Shown: in pieces, positions 7,840 to 19,400 of the stretch
Position numbering within the stretch: position 1 is the first letter of the stretch
Layout: each line of letters opens with the position of its first letter
NCBI RefSeq assembly: GCF_007748095.1
Contig: NZ_CP036287.1
Location: forward strand, 4,774,001-4,838,000
Length of the DNA: 64,000 nucleotides
Source: Engelhardtia mirabilis
Lineage (GTDB): Bacteria; Planctomycetota; UBA1135; GCA-002686595
Direction of reading: 5' to 3'
Notes under the pieces: model-generated
What the model was told of the DNA's origin: nothing
Databases searched by the model: none
Seen by the model: the letters and a program-made list of their open reading frames with translations, nothing else
Position numbers and translations under genes: made by a program

Positions 7840-9710
7840 AGGACGAACCTCAGTCGCAACCAGTCGATCAGGGGTCCCGTGACCTTCTTCCAGGGCGCGC
7901 GACCGGCCACGCGGAGCTGCGCCGATCCGGTCATGCCCGGTCGGACCCACGCCACTTGGTCGGTCACCGCGGCCTCGAGTCGCAGCACCGCGGCCCCGTG
8001 CACGGACTCGACGGCGCCACCTACGTGCTCGACCTCGAAGCCGTGGCGCACCTCCGGCCTGGCGCGGGTCGAGAACAGGCCGGTCTGTCCCACGGCCACC
8101 TCGAGGGCGTCCTTTTCGGCCACCAGCAACTCCACGCGCCAGCCGTCTCCCGGCGCCAACTCGAACAGGTCCTCACCCTGGGCCAGGGTGTCGCCGATGC
8201 GGTCGCGCAGGTCCCCGGACAGCACCACGCCGTCGAAGGGCGCCGTGATCCTCGCGCGGCCCAGGCGCAACTCCGAGAGGGCGAGCTGGGCGGAGAGCGA
8301 TGCGCGCTGCTGCTCGAGGCGGCGTTGGGACAGGGCGTCATCGCCCGCCAACGCCTGGCGCAGGTCGACCTCCAGCACGTCCATCTCGGCCAAGAGGTGC
8401 GCGCGCTGTAGTTCCTCGAATGAGGTATCGAAGACGGCGAGCACATCGCCTTCGCGGACCCGCCCTCCGGGGGTGAACGGCGCCGCGCGCAGGACCCCCT
8501 CGAAGGGCGCCGCGAGGTGACTGACTTCACTGGCGCGCACTTCGCAGGGCACGGACAGGCTGTGCGGGAGGCTGCCGAACAGGAACCAGAGTCCGAACAA
8601 CGCTATGGCAGCCACGATCGCACGGCGGCCCCATGCGCCCGCTCGGCGCAAGGCGTCGAGCTGCGCGCGCCCGGTGTCCGCGACGTGGCGAGGCAGTCCC
8701 CGGCTGGCGCGGCGCAGGAGCTCGAGCGCCGGCAGGTAGGGCCCGATCAGTTCGGCCACCCGGTCTAGCTCCGCCGGCTCGAAGGTCAGTCCGGGCGCCC
8801 GCCGCAAGGCGACCACGCCGCGTGGCCCATCGCCACCGAGCAACGGAATCACGGCCACGCTGCCACCCACCTTGTGGTGCCAGGCCGCGAGCAAGGCGGG
8901 GACGCGGTGTCCCGACTCCAACTCGGAAGCCGGCGCGCTGGCCCGTCGCTCCAGGTCGATGCCCTCGCCCATGGCCATCCGCAGGGCTTCGACTGCGGGG
9001 CTCTCCTCGCGCACGTCCTCGAATCCCGAGACGCTGAGCACCCGCACGGTCGGACCCTCGGCCAGGCCGATCGCGACCAGCTCGCAGTCCAGTCGCGTGC
9101 AGAGGTTGTTGGTCAGGGCGAAGGCCAGGGCCACGTCGGACTCGTAGGCGGCGGCCTTGCCCAGCTGGCTGGCCTGGGCCAGCACCGCGTCGTCGGCAAC
9201 CGACGCCCGCCCCGCGACCGTGTTCCAGGAGGGCGCGAGTTCGACCAGGCGCGCAACGGCGTCGAGGTTTGCGAGCTGTCCCTCGAGGTCCGTGGCAGTG
9301 CGGACCGCGCAGGCGATCCCTACGGCGCCGACGGTCAGACCGGACTCGTCGTGCAACGGGGCGGCGACGAAGGCGATCTCGAGCCGCAGTTGCCGCGAGG
9401 CGAAACGGCGCTGGATCGACTGGTTCGCAGCCATCGCCTCGATACAGGTGTCCTCGAGGCGCGATCCGAAGAACTCGCCCTCGCGGGCGTCGCGGGCGTA
9501 CTCGGCGACGATCGGGGCGCCGCGCACGCGTCCGATCGCCCTCGCGGCATAAACGCCCAACCGCTCGACCAGCGGCCGAGGCAGGGCCTCGATCACGCCA
9601 CCAGCGGTGTGTGCCCCGCGGACGGCTTCGAGCACGGCCACGAGGGCGGTCGCCGTTCGAAGGTCGCTGAGGGACCGGGCGCTGCGCGCCAGTTCGGGAG
9701 CGTCGGCCAT
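7836..9710 (-). CDS. GAF-domain / HlyD membrane-fusion protein
   Basis: A 624-residue protein with a rare layout. The ATG at 9710 follows the PilZ stop by 4 nt. Residues ~25-340 are cytoplasmic and resemble two GAF-like sensor domains; the second contains VSGFEDV and a VAVIPLLGGDGPRGVVALRR strand-turn-strand that is typical of GAF folds. One membrane helix follows at ~375-393 (AIVAAIALFGLWFLFG). The remainder is a HlyD-type adaptor: a first lipoyl half (APFEGVLRAAPFTPGGRVREGDVLAVFDTS), a coiled-coil hairpin rich in Leu/Glu/Arg, a second lipoyl half (ITAPFDGVVLSGDL) and a beta-barrel. Its 3' end overlaps the M50 gene by 4 nt, so the two are probably translated together and act in one complex. 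A cytoplasmic ligand could gate export; this is inference. Confidence 0.8.
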   Translation of the reverse strand: MADAPELARSARSLSDLRTATALVAVLEAVRGAHTAGGVIEALPRPLVERLGVYAARAIGRVRGAPIVAEYARDAREGEFFGSRLEDTCIEAMAANQSIQRRFASRQLRLEIAFVAAPLHDESGLTVGAVGIACAVRTATDLEGQLANLDAVARLVELAPSWNTVAGRASVADDAVLAQASQLGKAAAYESDVALAFALTNNLCTRLDCELVAIGLAEGPTVRVLSVSGFEDVREESPAVEALRMAMGEGIDLERRASAPASELESGHRVPALLAAWHHKVGGSVAVIPLLGGDGPRGVVALRRAPGLTFEPAELDRVAELIGPYLPALELLRRASRGLPRHVADTGRAQLDALRRAGAWGRRAIVAAIALFGLWFLFGSLPHSLSVPCEVRASEVSHLAAPFEGVLRAAPFTPGGRVREGDVLAVFDTSFEELQRAHLLAEMDVLEVDLRQALAGDDALSQRRLEQQRASLSAQLALSELRLGRARITAPFDGVVLSGDLRDRIGDTLAQGEDLFELAPGDGWRVELLVAEKDALEVAVGQTGLFSTRARPEVRHGFEVEHVGGAVESVHGAAVLRLEAAVTDQVAWVRPGMTGSAQLRVAGRAPWKKVTGPLIDWLRLRFVL

Positions 9711-9714
9711 GGGG

Positions 9715-10146
9715 TCAGCCCAGCAGGTCGTCGCTTCCAGGCGAGCGCTTGGCGAAGAGCTCGGAATCCTCCAAAGGCGAGAGGAACTGGAAGGCGGCTT
9801 CGACTTCCGCATCCCCGACCAGCGCCGTGCGCAGGCAGAGGGCATGGACGCGGGGCAAGGCTCGGCCGTCCATGCTGAGGTGGACCGTGTAGACGTCGCC
9901 AACGGTCGGCGGCGCGCTCAGGCGCATGCGGCAACCGCCGGGCGAGACGTCGAGTGTTCGGCCCTGGGCAATGGTGTGGACGCCCGCCGAGAGGTTGGCG
10001 GGCCTCAATTCGGCGTCCAGTCGCAGCTCCTGCCGCTCTTGGCCGCGGAGCTTGCTGATCTCGGCCTGCGTCTGGCGGGAGAGCTCATTCAAGAGCTCCC
10101 CTTCCGCGCGGTCGGGCTTGAGGGTCTTGCGTCGGGGGAGGGACAT
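9715..10146 (-). CDS. PilZ domain protein (probable c-di-GMP receptor)
   Basis: A 143-residue cytoplasmic protein with one PilZ domain. The ATG at 10146 is taken because the frame above it overlaps no conserved sequence. Both halves of the cyclic-di-GMP binding signature are present: RxxxR (R34-R38 and R38-R42, in RGQERQELR) and DxSxxG (D66-G71, DVSPGG), separated by about 23 residues, as in known receptors. The rest supplies the beta-barrel strands (GDVYTVHLSMDG). It sits between the giant LEPR protein gene and the export genes, only 4 nt before the GAF-HlyD gene. It is therefore likely to couple second-messenger level to secretion or display of the giant protein. That link is inferred. Confidence 0.8.
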   Translation of the reverse strand: MSLPRRKTLKPDRAEGELLNELSRQTQAEISKLRGQERQELRLDAELRPANLSAGVHTIAQGRTLDVSPGGCRMRLSAPPTVGDVYTVHLSMDGRALPRVHALCLRTALVGDAEVEAAFQFLSPLEDSELFAKRSPGSDDLLG

Positions 10147-10449
10147 CGTCGGGCAGGGCAGGGCCGTCGAGGGGGGGAGCAGACTTGTGAGTTGAGATCG
10201 GCCACCCAACTGAGACCCTGGAGGTTCGAATCAGCGCGATGCGCCCGATTCCGGGACATGGAGAGCGGGATCCGCGCGCATTCCTCTCCTGGCGATCTGG
10301 GATCGACGGCGGACGCGTCAAGGACGTGCCTCGCAGGTCGTCGACGGGTCGGGAGCGAGCACGGCTCCTCGCCCGACGCCCGCTGCATGGAATCGCACCG
10401 GTTCCCGCCGCGGATCAGCGCCTGGCCCGGCGACCCATGAAGCGTGCGA
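10147..10449. other. 303-bp gap between the giant gene and the PilZ gene
   Basis: No convincing gene, hairpin or intrinsic terminator is visible. The open frames here on both strands have no conserved features. The gap is long compared with the other spacings of the cluster, so the PilZ/HlyD/M50 genes may have their own promoter. I could not pick a clear -35/-10 pair. Confidence 0.5.
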
Positions 10450-13400
10450 CTACCGCCCGCTGCGCCCCTCTTCACCCTCCCGGTCGTCCCGGACTCCGGC
10501 CAAGCCGCGCATCATGGCCCAGAGCCCGAGCAGGCCGCGCGGGCCCTCGACCTCGGGTTCCGCTCCGCCATCACCCCCAGCGTCCGAGCCGCCGTCGGGT
10601 AGGGCTACGGGCGTGAGTCGCACGGACTCCGCGCCGACTTCCCCACGATCGTCGACCGGCTCGAACAGGCTCTCGAAACCCGCGGCGAGGGCCTCGGCCG
10701 CCAGGGCCGGCGCCGTGTCGTCCAGGTCTTCATCGCTCGCTCCCAGCTCGGTCACGTCGTGACGCTCCATGGGGAGATCGGGCTCCACCTCGAGGCTGGG
10801 CAGCTCCATTGGAGCGCCTACACCAGTGGGCGAATGGGCAACCTCCTCGAGCGATGCGCCAGCGCCGGCCGCCAGTCCGGTTCCAGAGGCCTGCGGAGCC
10901 TCGTCAGACTCCGGCTCGGGACCCGCGGCCTCGGGTCCACCGACGTCAGCCCCGCCCCCGTCCTCGAGGCCAGAAGAACCGAGCACGTCGTCCTGGACGT
11001 GCAGCTCCACCATCTGGGTCACGACGTTGGTCCCGTCCGAGACCTCCAGCTCGAAGCGCAGGGTGACATTGCCGAAGTCCGCCGGCACTCCGACGACCGG
11101 CTGCGGCGTGTCACCGTGGATCAGCGAGACGGGCGGTCCCTCGACCTGACGCCAGGTGTAGGTCAGCTCCTGCCCTTCCAGGTCGAAGGCACCGGTCTCG
11201 AACTGGATCGAGTCGCCGGCCTTGACGTAGAGGTCGCCCTCGTCGATGCGAATCACCGGCACGTCGTCTTCGGCCTGCACATGGACCGTGACCGTGTCGA
11301 TCGAGGTGTTGGTCCCATCCGAGACGGCGAGCTGGAAGACGAGGTCGCTGTCGCCCGCGAGTTCTGGGGCGTCGAAGCGAAGGTCGGCCGAATCGGCGTC
11401 GTCGAGTTCGACCTCGGGACCCGAGACCTGGACCCACCTGTAGCTGAGCCCCTGTCCTTCCGGATCGACGCCACTGCCTGAGAGCACCACTGGCTCGTTC
11501 TCGCCCACGACCAGGTCTGCCCCCGCATCCGCGCTGGGCGCATCGTCGTCGGCGGCCACGTGGATCGTGACCGTGTCGACCGAGGTATTCGCCCCGTCGG
11601 AGACCCGCAACTCGAAGGTCAGGTCGGTGTTGACGAGGCCCTCGGGCGCGTCGAAGGACGGCTCGGGTCCATCGGCGCCGACCAAGCCCACGGCGGGACC
11701 GCCGGTCTGCACCCACTCGTAGGTCAGGCCCTGGCCCTCCGGGTCGACGCCGAACCCCGAGAGCTGAACGCGGTCGTGCTCGTCCACCCACTGGTCGACC
11801 CCGGCGCCGGCCGTCGGCGCGTCGTCGTCGGCGGCGACGTGGATCGTCAGAGTGTCGACCGACGTGTTCACGCCGTCCGAGACGCGCAGCTCGAAGGTCA
11901 GGTCGGTGTTGGCAAGGCCTTCGGGCGCGTCGAAGGTCGGGCTCGCGCCGTCGGCTCCGGTCAGTGCGACGGTCGGACCGCCGGTTTGCACCCACTCGTA
12001 GGTCAGGCCCTGGCCCTCGGGGTCGACGCCGGAGCCGGTCAGGGTCACCGGGGAGTTCTCGTCGACGAACTGATCGGAACCGGCGCTCGCGCTCGGCGCG
12101 TCATCGTCGGCGGCCACGTGGATCGTGACCGTGTCGACCGAGAGGTTGACGCCGTCGGAGACGCGCAGCTCGAAGGTCAGGTCGGTGTTGGCAAGGCCTT
12201 CGGGCGCGTCGAAGGTCGGGCTCGCGCCGTCGGCTCCGGTCAGTGCGACGGTCGGACCGCCAGTTTGCACCCACTCGTAGGTCAGGCCCTGGCCCTCGGG
12301 GTCGACGCCGGAACCGGTCAGGGTCACCGGGGCGTTCTCGTCGACGAACTGATCGGAACCCGCGCTCGCACTCGGCGCGTCATCGTCGGCGGCGACGTGG
12401 ATCGTGACCGTGTCGACCGAGAGGTTCACGTCGTCGGAGACCCGCAACTCGAAGGTCAGGTCGGTGTTGACGAGGCCCTCGGGCGCGTCGAAGGTCGGGC
12501 TCGCGCCGTCGGCTCCGGTCAGTGCGACGGTCGGACCGCCGGTTTGCACCCACTCGTAGGTCAGGCCCTGGCCCTCGGGGTCGACGCCGGAGCCGGTCAG
12601 GGTCACCGGGGAGGTCTCGTCGACGAACTGATCGGAACCGGCGCTCGCGGTGGGCGCGTCATCGTCGGCGGCGACGTGGATCGTGACCGTGTCGACCGAG
12701 AGGTTCACGCCGTCGGAGACCCGCAACTCGAAGGTCAGGTCGGTGTTGACGAGGCCCTCGGGCGCGTCGAAGGTCGGGCTCGCGCCGTCGGCTCCGGTCA
12801 GTGCGACGGTCGGACCGCCGGTTTGCACCCATTGGTACGTCAGGCCCTGGCCTTCGGGGTCCACACCGGAACCGCTGAGCGTGACCGCATCGTTCTCGTC
12901 GACGAACTGGTCGGAGCCGGCGTCCGCGCTCGGCGCGTCATCGTCGGCTGCCACGTGCACCGTGACCGTATCCACCGAGGTGTTGACCCCGTCGGAGACG
13001 CGCAGTTCGAAGGTCAGGTCGGTGTTGGCGAGGCCTTCAGGAGCGTCGAAGGTCGGGCTCGCGCCGTCGGCTCCGGCCAGTGCGACGGTCGGACCGCCGG
13101 TTTGCACCCACTCGTAGGTCAGGCCCTGGCCCTCGGGGTCGACGCCGGAGCCGGTCAGGGTCACCGCGGCGTTCTCGTCGACGAACTGATCGGAACCGGC
13201 GCTCGCGCTCGGCGCGTCATCGTCGGCGGCCACGTGGATCGTGACCGTGTCGACCGAGAGGTTCACGCCGTCGGAGACCCGCAACTCGAAGGTCAGGTCG
13301 GTGTTGGCAAGGCCTTCGGGCGCGTCGAAGGTCGGGCTCGCGCCGTCGGCTCCGGTCAGTGCGACGGTCGGACCGCCGGTTTGCACCCACTCGTAGGTCA

Positions 13401-16400
13401 GGCCCTGGCCCTCGGGGTCGACGCCGGAGCCGGTCAGAGTCACCGCGGCGTTCTCGTCGACGAACTGATCGGAACCGGCGCTCGCGCTCGGCGCGTCATC
13501 GTCGGCGGCCACGTGGATCGTGACCGTGTCGACCGAGAGGTTCACGCCGTCGGAGACGCGCAGCTCGAAGGTCAGGTCGGTGTTGGCAAGGCCTTCGGGC
13601 GCGTCGAAGGTCGGGCTCGCGCCGTCGGCTCCGGTCAGTGCGACGGTCGGACCGCCAGTTTGCACCCAGTCGTAGGTCAGGCCCTGGCCCTCGGGGTCGA
13701 CGCCGGACCCGGTCAGAGTCACCGCGGCGTTCTCGTCGACGAACTGATCGGAACCGGCGCTCGCGCTCGGCGCGTCATCGTCGGCGGCCACGTGGATCGT
13801 GACCGTGTCGACCGAGAGGTTCACGCCGTCGGAGACGCGCAGCTCGAAGGTCAGGTCGGTGTTGGCAAGGCCCTCGGGCGCGTCGAAGGTCGGGCTCGCG
13901 CCGTCGGCTCCGGTCAGTGCGACGGTCGGACCGCCGGTTTGCACCCACTCGTAGGTCAGGCCCTGGCCCTCGGGGTCGACGCCGGAGCCGGTCAGGGTCA
14001 CCAGGGCGTTCTCGTCGACGAACTGGTCGGCTCCAGCAATGGCGCTCGGAGCATCGTCGTCCGCAGCGACGTGGACGATGACGGTGTCCACCGACGTGTT
14101 CACGCCGTCCGAGACCCGCAGCTCGAAGGTCAGGTCGGTGTTGGCGAGGCCTTCAGGAGCGTCGAAGGTCGGGCTCGCGCCGTCGGCTCCGGCCAGTGCG
14201 ACGGTCGGACCGCCGGTTTGCACCCACTCGTAGGTCAGGCCCTGGCCCTCGGGGTCGACGCCGGAGCCGGTCAGGGTCACGGTCGCGTTCTCGTCCACGA
14301 ACTGATCCGCACCAGCGCTCGCGGTGGGCGCGTCGTCGTCGGCAGCGACGTGGACGGTCACCGTATCGACCGAAGTGTTCACGCCGTCCGAAACCCGCAA
14401 CTCGAAGGTCAGGTCGGTGTTCGCGAGGCCTTCGGGGGCGTCGAAGGTCGGGGTCGCGCCATCGGCGCCGGTCAGCGCGACGGTCGGGCCGCCGGTCTGA
14501 ACCCACTCGTAGGTCAGGCCCTGGCCCTCGGGGTCGACGCCGGAGCCGGTCAGAGTCACCGCGGCGTTCTCGTCGACGAACTGATCGGAACCGGCGCTCG
14601 CGCTCGGCGCGTCATCGTCGGCGGCCACGTGGATCGTGACCGTGTCGACCGAGAGGTTCACGCCGTCGGAGACGCGCAGCTCGAAGGTCAGGTCGGTGTT
14701 GGCAAGGCCCTCGGGCGCGTCGAAGGTCGGGCTCGCGCCGTCGGCTCCGGTCAGTGCGACGGTCGGACCGCCGGTTTGCACCCACTCGTAGGTCAGGCCC
14801 TGGCCCTCGGGGTCGACGCCGGAGCCGGTCAGGGTCACCAGGGCGTTCTCGTCGACGAACTGGTCGGCTCCAGCAATGGCGCTCGGAGCATCGTCGTCCG
14901 CAGCGACGTGGACGATGACGGTGTCCACCGACGTGTTCACGCCGTCCGAGACCCGCAGCTCGAAGGTCAGGTCGGTGTTGGCGAGGCCTTCAGGAGCGTC
15001 GAAGGTCGGGCTCGCGCCGTCGGCTCCGGCCAGTGCGACGGTCGGACCGCCGGTTTGCACCCACTCGTAGGTCAGGCCCTGGCCCTCGGGGTCGACGCCG
15101 GAGCCGGTCAGGGTCACGGTCGCGTTCTCGTCCACGAACTGATCCGCACCAGCGCTCGCGGTGGGCGCGTCGTCGTCGGCAGCGACGTGGACGGTCACCG
15201 TATCGACCGAAGTGTTCACGCCGTCCGAAACCCGCAACTCGAAGGTCAGGTCGGTGTTCGCGAGGCCTTCGGGGGCGTCGAAGGTCGGGGTCGCGCCATC
15301 GGCGCCGGTCAGCGCGACGGTCGGGCCGCCGGTCTGAACCCACTCGTAGGTCAGGCCCTGGCCCTCGGGATCGACTCCAGAACCCGTCAGGGTCACCGGC
15401 GTGTTCTCGTCGACGAACTGATCGGCCCCAGCACTAGCGCTCGGCGCGTCGTCGTCGGCAGCCACATGGACCGTCACGGTGTCGACCGACGTCACCTGCC
15501 CATCGGAGACCCGCAATTCGAAGGTCAAGTCGGTGTTGGAGAGGCCCTCGGGAGCCTCGAAGGTGGGGTTGGCTCCGTCTCCGCCGGTGAGAGTCACGGT
15601 CGGCCCGCCGGTCTGGACCCACTCGTAGGTCAGCGCGTCACCATCCACGTCGCTGCCCGATCCACTGAGGGTCACGATGTCGCCCTCCGAGACCGCCTGA
15701 TCGACGCCTGCGTCGACCGCCGCGGCGTCGTTGGCGGAGCGCACGAAGACTTCGACGGTCCCCGTGGTCACGCCGCCGTCGGCGTCCACGGCCTCGTAGG
15801 TGAACGAGTCGGGGCCGCCGTAGTCCACGTCCGGCGTGTAGGTGAAGGTCCCGTCGCCGTTGTAGACCACCGAACCGTGCTCGGGCTGGGTGAAGGAGCC
15901 GACCGACAGGGCGCTGCCTTCGGGGTCGATATCGTTGGCCAGCACGTTCGGCGTGGTCAGCGGCACGTCCTCGAGGGTCACGAAGTCCGCGGAGACGATC
16001 GGCGTGTGGGAGTAGGCGATCTCGTCGATGACGAGCGCGTTGGCGAACTCGACGTTGGAGGAGTTCAGGATCTCGACCCGGGCGATGATCGCCTCGTCGA
16101 GCTGGACGGCGAAGGCCGACTCGTAGTTCTGGGTCGAGGAAGAGCTCTCCCAGAGCTCGGTGTCGAGCGTTCGCTGGCCGATCTGGTTGCCGTCGGCGTC
16201 GAACAGCGTGATCGTCAGGGTGTGATCAGTGCCCTGCACGCCCATGCCGACGATCGCCCCGATGCTGGCCACCGGCTCGTCGAAGGTGATCGTGAAGGGC
16301 GACGCCGGATCGTCGTTGGCGAACTTCACGTAGGCGCTGTCACCGTGGGGACGGATCGAGCCGTCGTAGCCCGTGAGGTGCTCGACGATGTTGCCGCCCT

Positions 16401-19400
16401 CGGGGCGGACGCCCGAGTAGGCGGCGTACTTGTCGCCCACAGCGTTCTCGAAGTGCACCCCGTCTGCGGACCACTGCTCGCCGGCGATGGTGCCCTCGGA
16501 CAGCCCGGTGAAGGAGATCGTGCTCTCCTGGTTACCGAGGAAGTCCGCGAAGTCCGAGTGCAGCTCCTGGAACGACTCGTACTCGCGGGCCTCGTCGAAC
16601 CAGATGCTGTCGTCCCCGACCAAGGGGCCGTCGTTGTCGGCGGAGAGGTCGATTGAGACCGTGTCCGTGGTCTCGTTGACGCCGTCAGAGACGGTCAGCT
16701 CGAAGGTGAGCACCTCCCCCGCCACGAGGTTCGGTGCCTCGAAGGTGGGCCGGGCGGCGTTGGCGTCGCTCAACTCCACGGGCGTTCCGGAGGTTTGGAC
16801 CCAGGTGTAGGTGAGGTCCTGGGCCTCGGGATCGATACCGGAGCCGTCGAGGGTCACGCTCGTGCCCTCGTCGACGAACTGGTCAGCGCCGGCGTTGGCG
16901 CTCGGCGCGTCGTCGTCGGCGGCCACGTGGACGGTCACGCTGTCGATCGACGTGTTGACGCCGTCGGACACCCGCAGCTCGAAGGTCAGGTCGGTGTTGG
17001 CCAGGCCCTCCGGGGCCTCGAAGTTCGGGCTCGCGCCGTCCGCTCCGGTCAAGGCCACCGTCGGGCCGCCGGTCTGCACCCACTCGTAGGTCAGCCCCTG
17101 GCCCTCGGGGTCGATCCCCGTTCCGGTCAGGGTCACGGCGTCGCCCTCGTCCACCGCCAGGTCCACACCGGCATCGGCGGAGGGCGCGTCGTCGTCGGCT
17201 TCGATCGTGATCGTGACCGATTCCGTCGACGTGTTCACGCCGTCCGAGACGCGCAGCTCGAAGCCGACCTCCGTGTTGGCCAGACCCTCGGGGGCCGTGA
17301 AGGTCGGCGTCTGGCTCGCGGCGTCGTCGAGTTGGACCGCGGGGCCGCTGACCTGCACCCACTCGTAGGTCAGCTCGCCGCCCTCGGGGTCGGTCCAGGT
17401 CTTCGTGGTCTCGAGCGTGTACTCGCCGCCCTCCTCGACCACCGTTCCCGCGTCCGTCTGCGGACCCTGCATGGTCTGGGTGACCTCGTCGACGGACAGC
17501 ACCCGACTGAAGACTCGAACGTCCGCGAACTCGGCCTCCAGGTGGACGTGGTCCGTGCCGTTGTAGTCGTTGGTCTGGCCCAGGTGTGCCTCGGGGATGG
17601 CGAACTCCCCGGTTGCGCCTGTCCCTTGCCCCACGAGCACGCCGTCGATGAAGATCTCGATCTCACCGGTGGCTGCGTCGCGTGAGAGGGCGACGTGGTG
17701 CCACTCCCCGTCGTTGATGGCGACGTTGCTTGCGACGCCACTGGAATTGCCGGTGGAAACGTGCAGGAAGCCGTTGGCGTCGATCGATCCCCAGCGCATG
17801 TCGTCGACGGCGCCACTGTCCTCCGAGCCGACGATCGACGGCCAACCCCAGACATTGCCCGTAGCGGCGCTGTCCGAGGTGCGGATCCAGGTCGTCAGGG
17901 TCGCCGTCCCACCGAGCACCTCGCCCACGTCGGGTCCGAGGTCCACGTAGTCGTCCACCCCGTCCAGGGCGATGGCGGCGTCGAAGGGGAGTCCCTCCGG
18001 CACGTCGACGGTGGACACACCGCCCACGAAGGTCGCGCTCTCGGCGACCACGGCGTCCGTGCCCGCGGCGCCGTCGACGCCGTCGAAGCTCCAGGCGAAG
18101 GACTCACCGACGTCCCCTCCCAGCGCGATCGGACCATCGTCGTCGGCGGCGACATGGACCGTGACCGTGTCGACCGAGGTACTGACCCCATCGGAGACCC
18201 GCAGCTCGAAGGTCAACTCCGAGTCCTCCAAGCCCTCGGGGGCGGCGAACGTCGGCCGGGTCGCGTTCGCTCCTGTAAGAGTCACCGACGGGCCCCCGGT
18301 CTGGACCCACTCGTAGGTCAGGCCCTGGCCCTCGGGGTCGACGCCGGAGCCGGTCAGGGTGACGGTGTCGTTCTCGTCCACGAACTGGTCGGCGCCGGCG
18401 TTCGCACTCGGCGCGTCGTCGTCGGCGGCCACGTGAACGGTGACCGTGTCGACCGAGGTGGTCTCGCCGTCGGAGACCCGCAGCTCGAAGACCAGATCGG
18501 TGTTCGTCAAGCCGTTCGGGGCCGTGAAGCTCGGCGAGGCCCCGTCGGCGCCAGTCAGGACCACGCTCGGTCCAGAGACCTGGACCCACTCGTAGGTGAG
18601 CGCGTCGCCCTGGGGGTCGACCCCGATTCCTCCGAGCGTCACCAGGTCGCCTTCGTCGACAGACTGGTCGGCTCCCGCCTCGACCGTGGGAGCCGTGCCG
18701 TCCAAGGCGACGGCCATGTCCGCCAGCTCGACGACGGCCACGTTGGAGTAGACCACCGTGTAGCTCACGCCGTCGGTCGTGATCTGGAGCTGGCCCTCGC
18801 TGAACTCGACGTCCGACAGCGAGACGCCCGACAGGTCGATGGTGTTGCTGCCCCCTCCGCCGTCGATGGTGTAGGTCGCGCCGTCCGTCGGGCTCGTGAG
18901 CGCGATCGTGTCGTCGTACCTGCCGCCCACGAAGCCCTCGATCCCGGACAGGGTGTCGATCCCGCCCCCACCCGTGTCCTGGGCAGTCTCGATCGTCAAG
19001 TCGACGGTGACGCCGGAGGATGCGTCGACGTAGGAGACCGTGTCCGTGCCCGCCCCACCGGTGAGGGTGTCCGCTCCGGCGCCGCCCTGCAGCAGATCGT
19101 CGCCGGCCCCGCCGTCGAGCACATCGTCTCCGGCACCACCGGTCAGCACGTTGGCCCCGGAGTCGCCGCTGAGCGTGTCGTCGAACGAACTGCCGGTGAC
19201 GTTCTCGATCCCGCTCAACATGTCGTTGCCGGCACCGGTCGCGGTCCCGGCGACGAGGTCCACGACGACCCCACCGGCGGCGGCGGAGTAGTCCACCGTG
19301 TCGACGCCGGCGCCGCCGCTGATCGTATCGTCGTCACTGCTCGCCCGCTGGCCGTGGAGCGCCTCGACCTGCCCGTCGTCGAGCTGGCCGTCGATCAGCG

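Noticed and set aside
10215..10245. tRNA-like T-loop (GGTTCGAATC) in the gap behind the giant gene
   Set aside because: The flanking bases do not form the T stem, and there is no acceptor stem, D-arm or anticodon arm around it.
11270..15720. CRISPR-like regular repetition
   Set aside because: Units are 279 bp, in frame and coding; there are no short repeats with unique spacers.
11560..16656. 1698-codon open frame on the plus strand
   Set aside because: It lies opposite the 279-bp repeats of the giant protein gene. The repeat length is a multiple of three, so one antisense frame without stops is copied along. It has no start signal or known domain.
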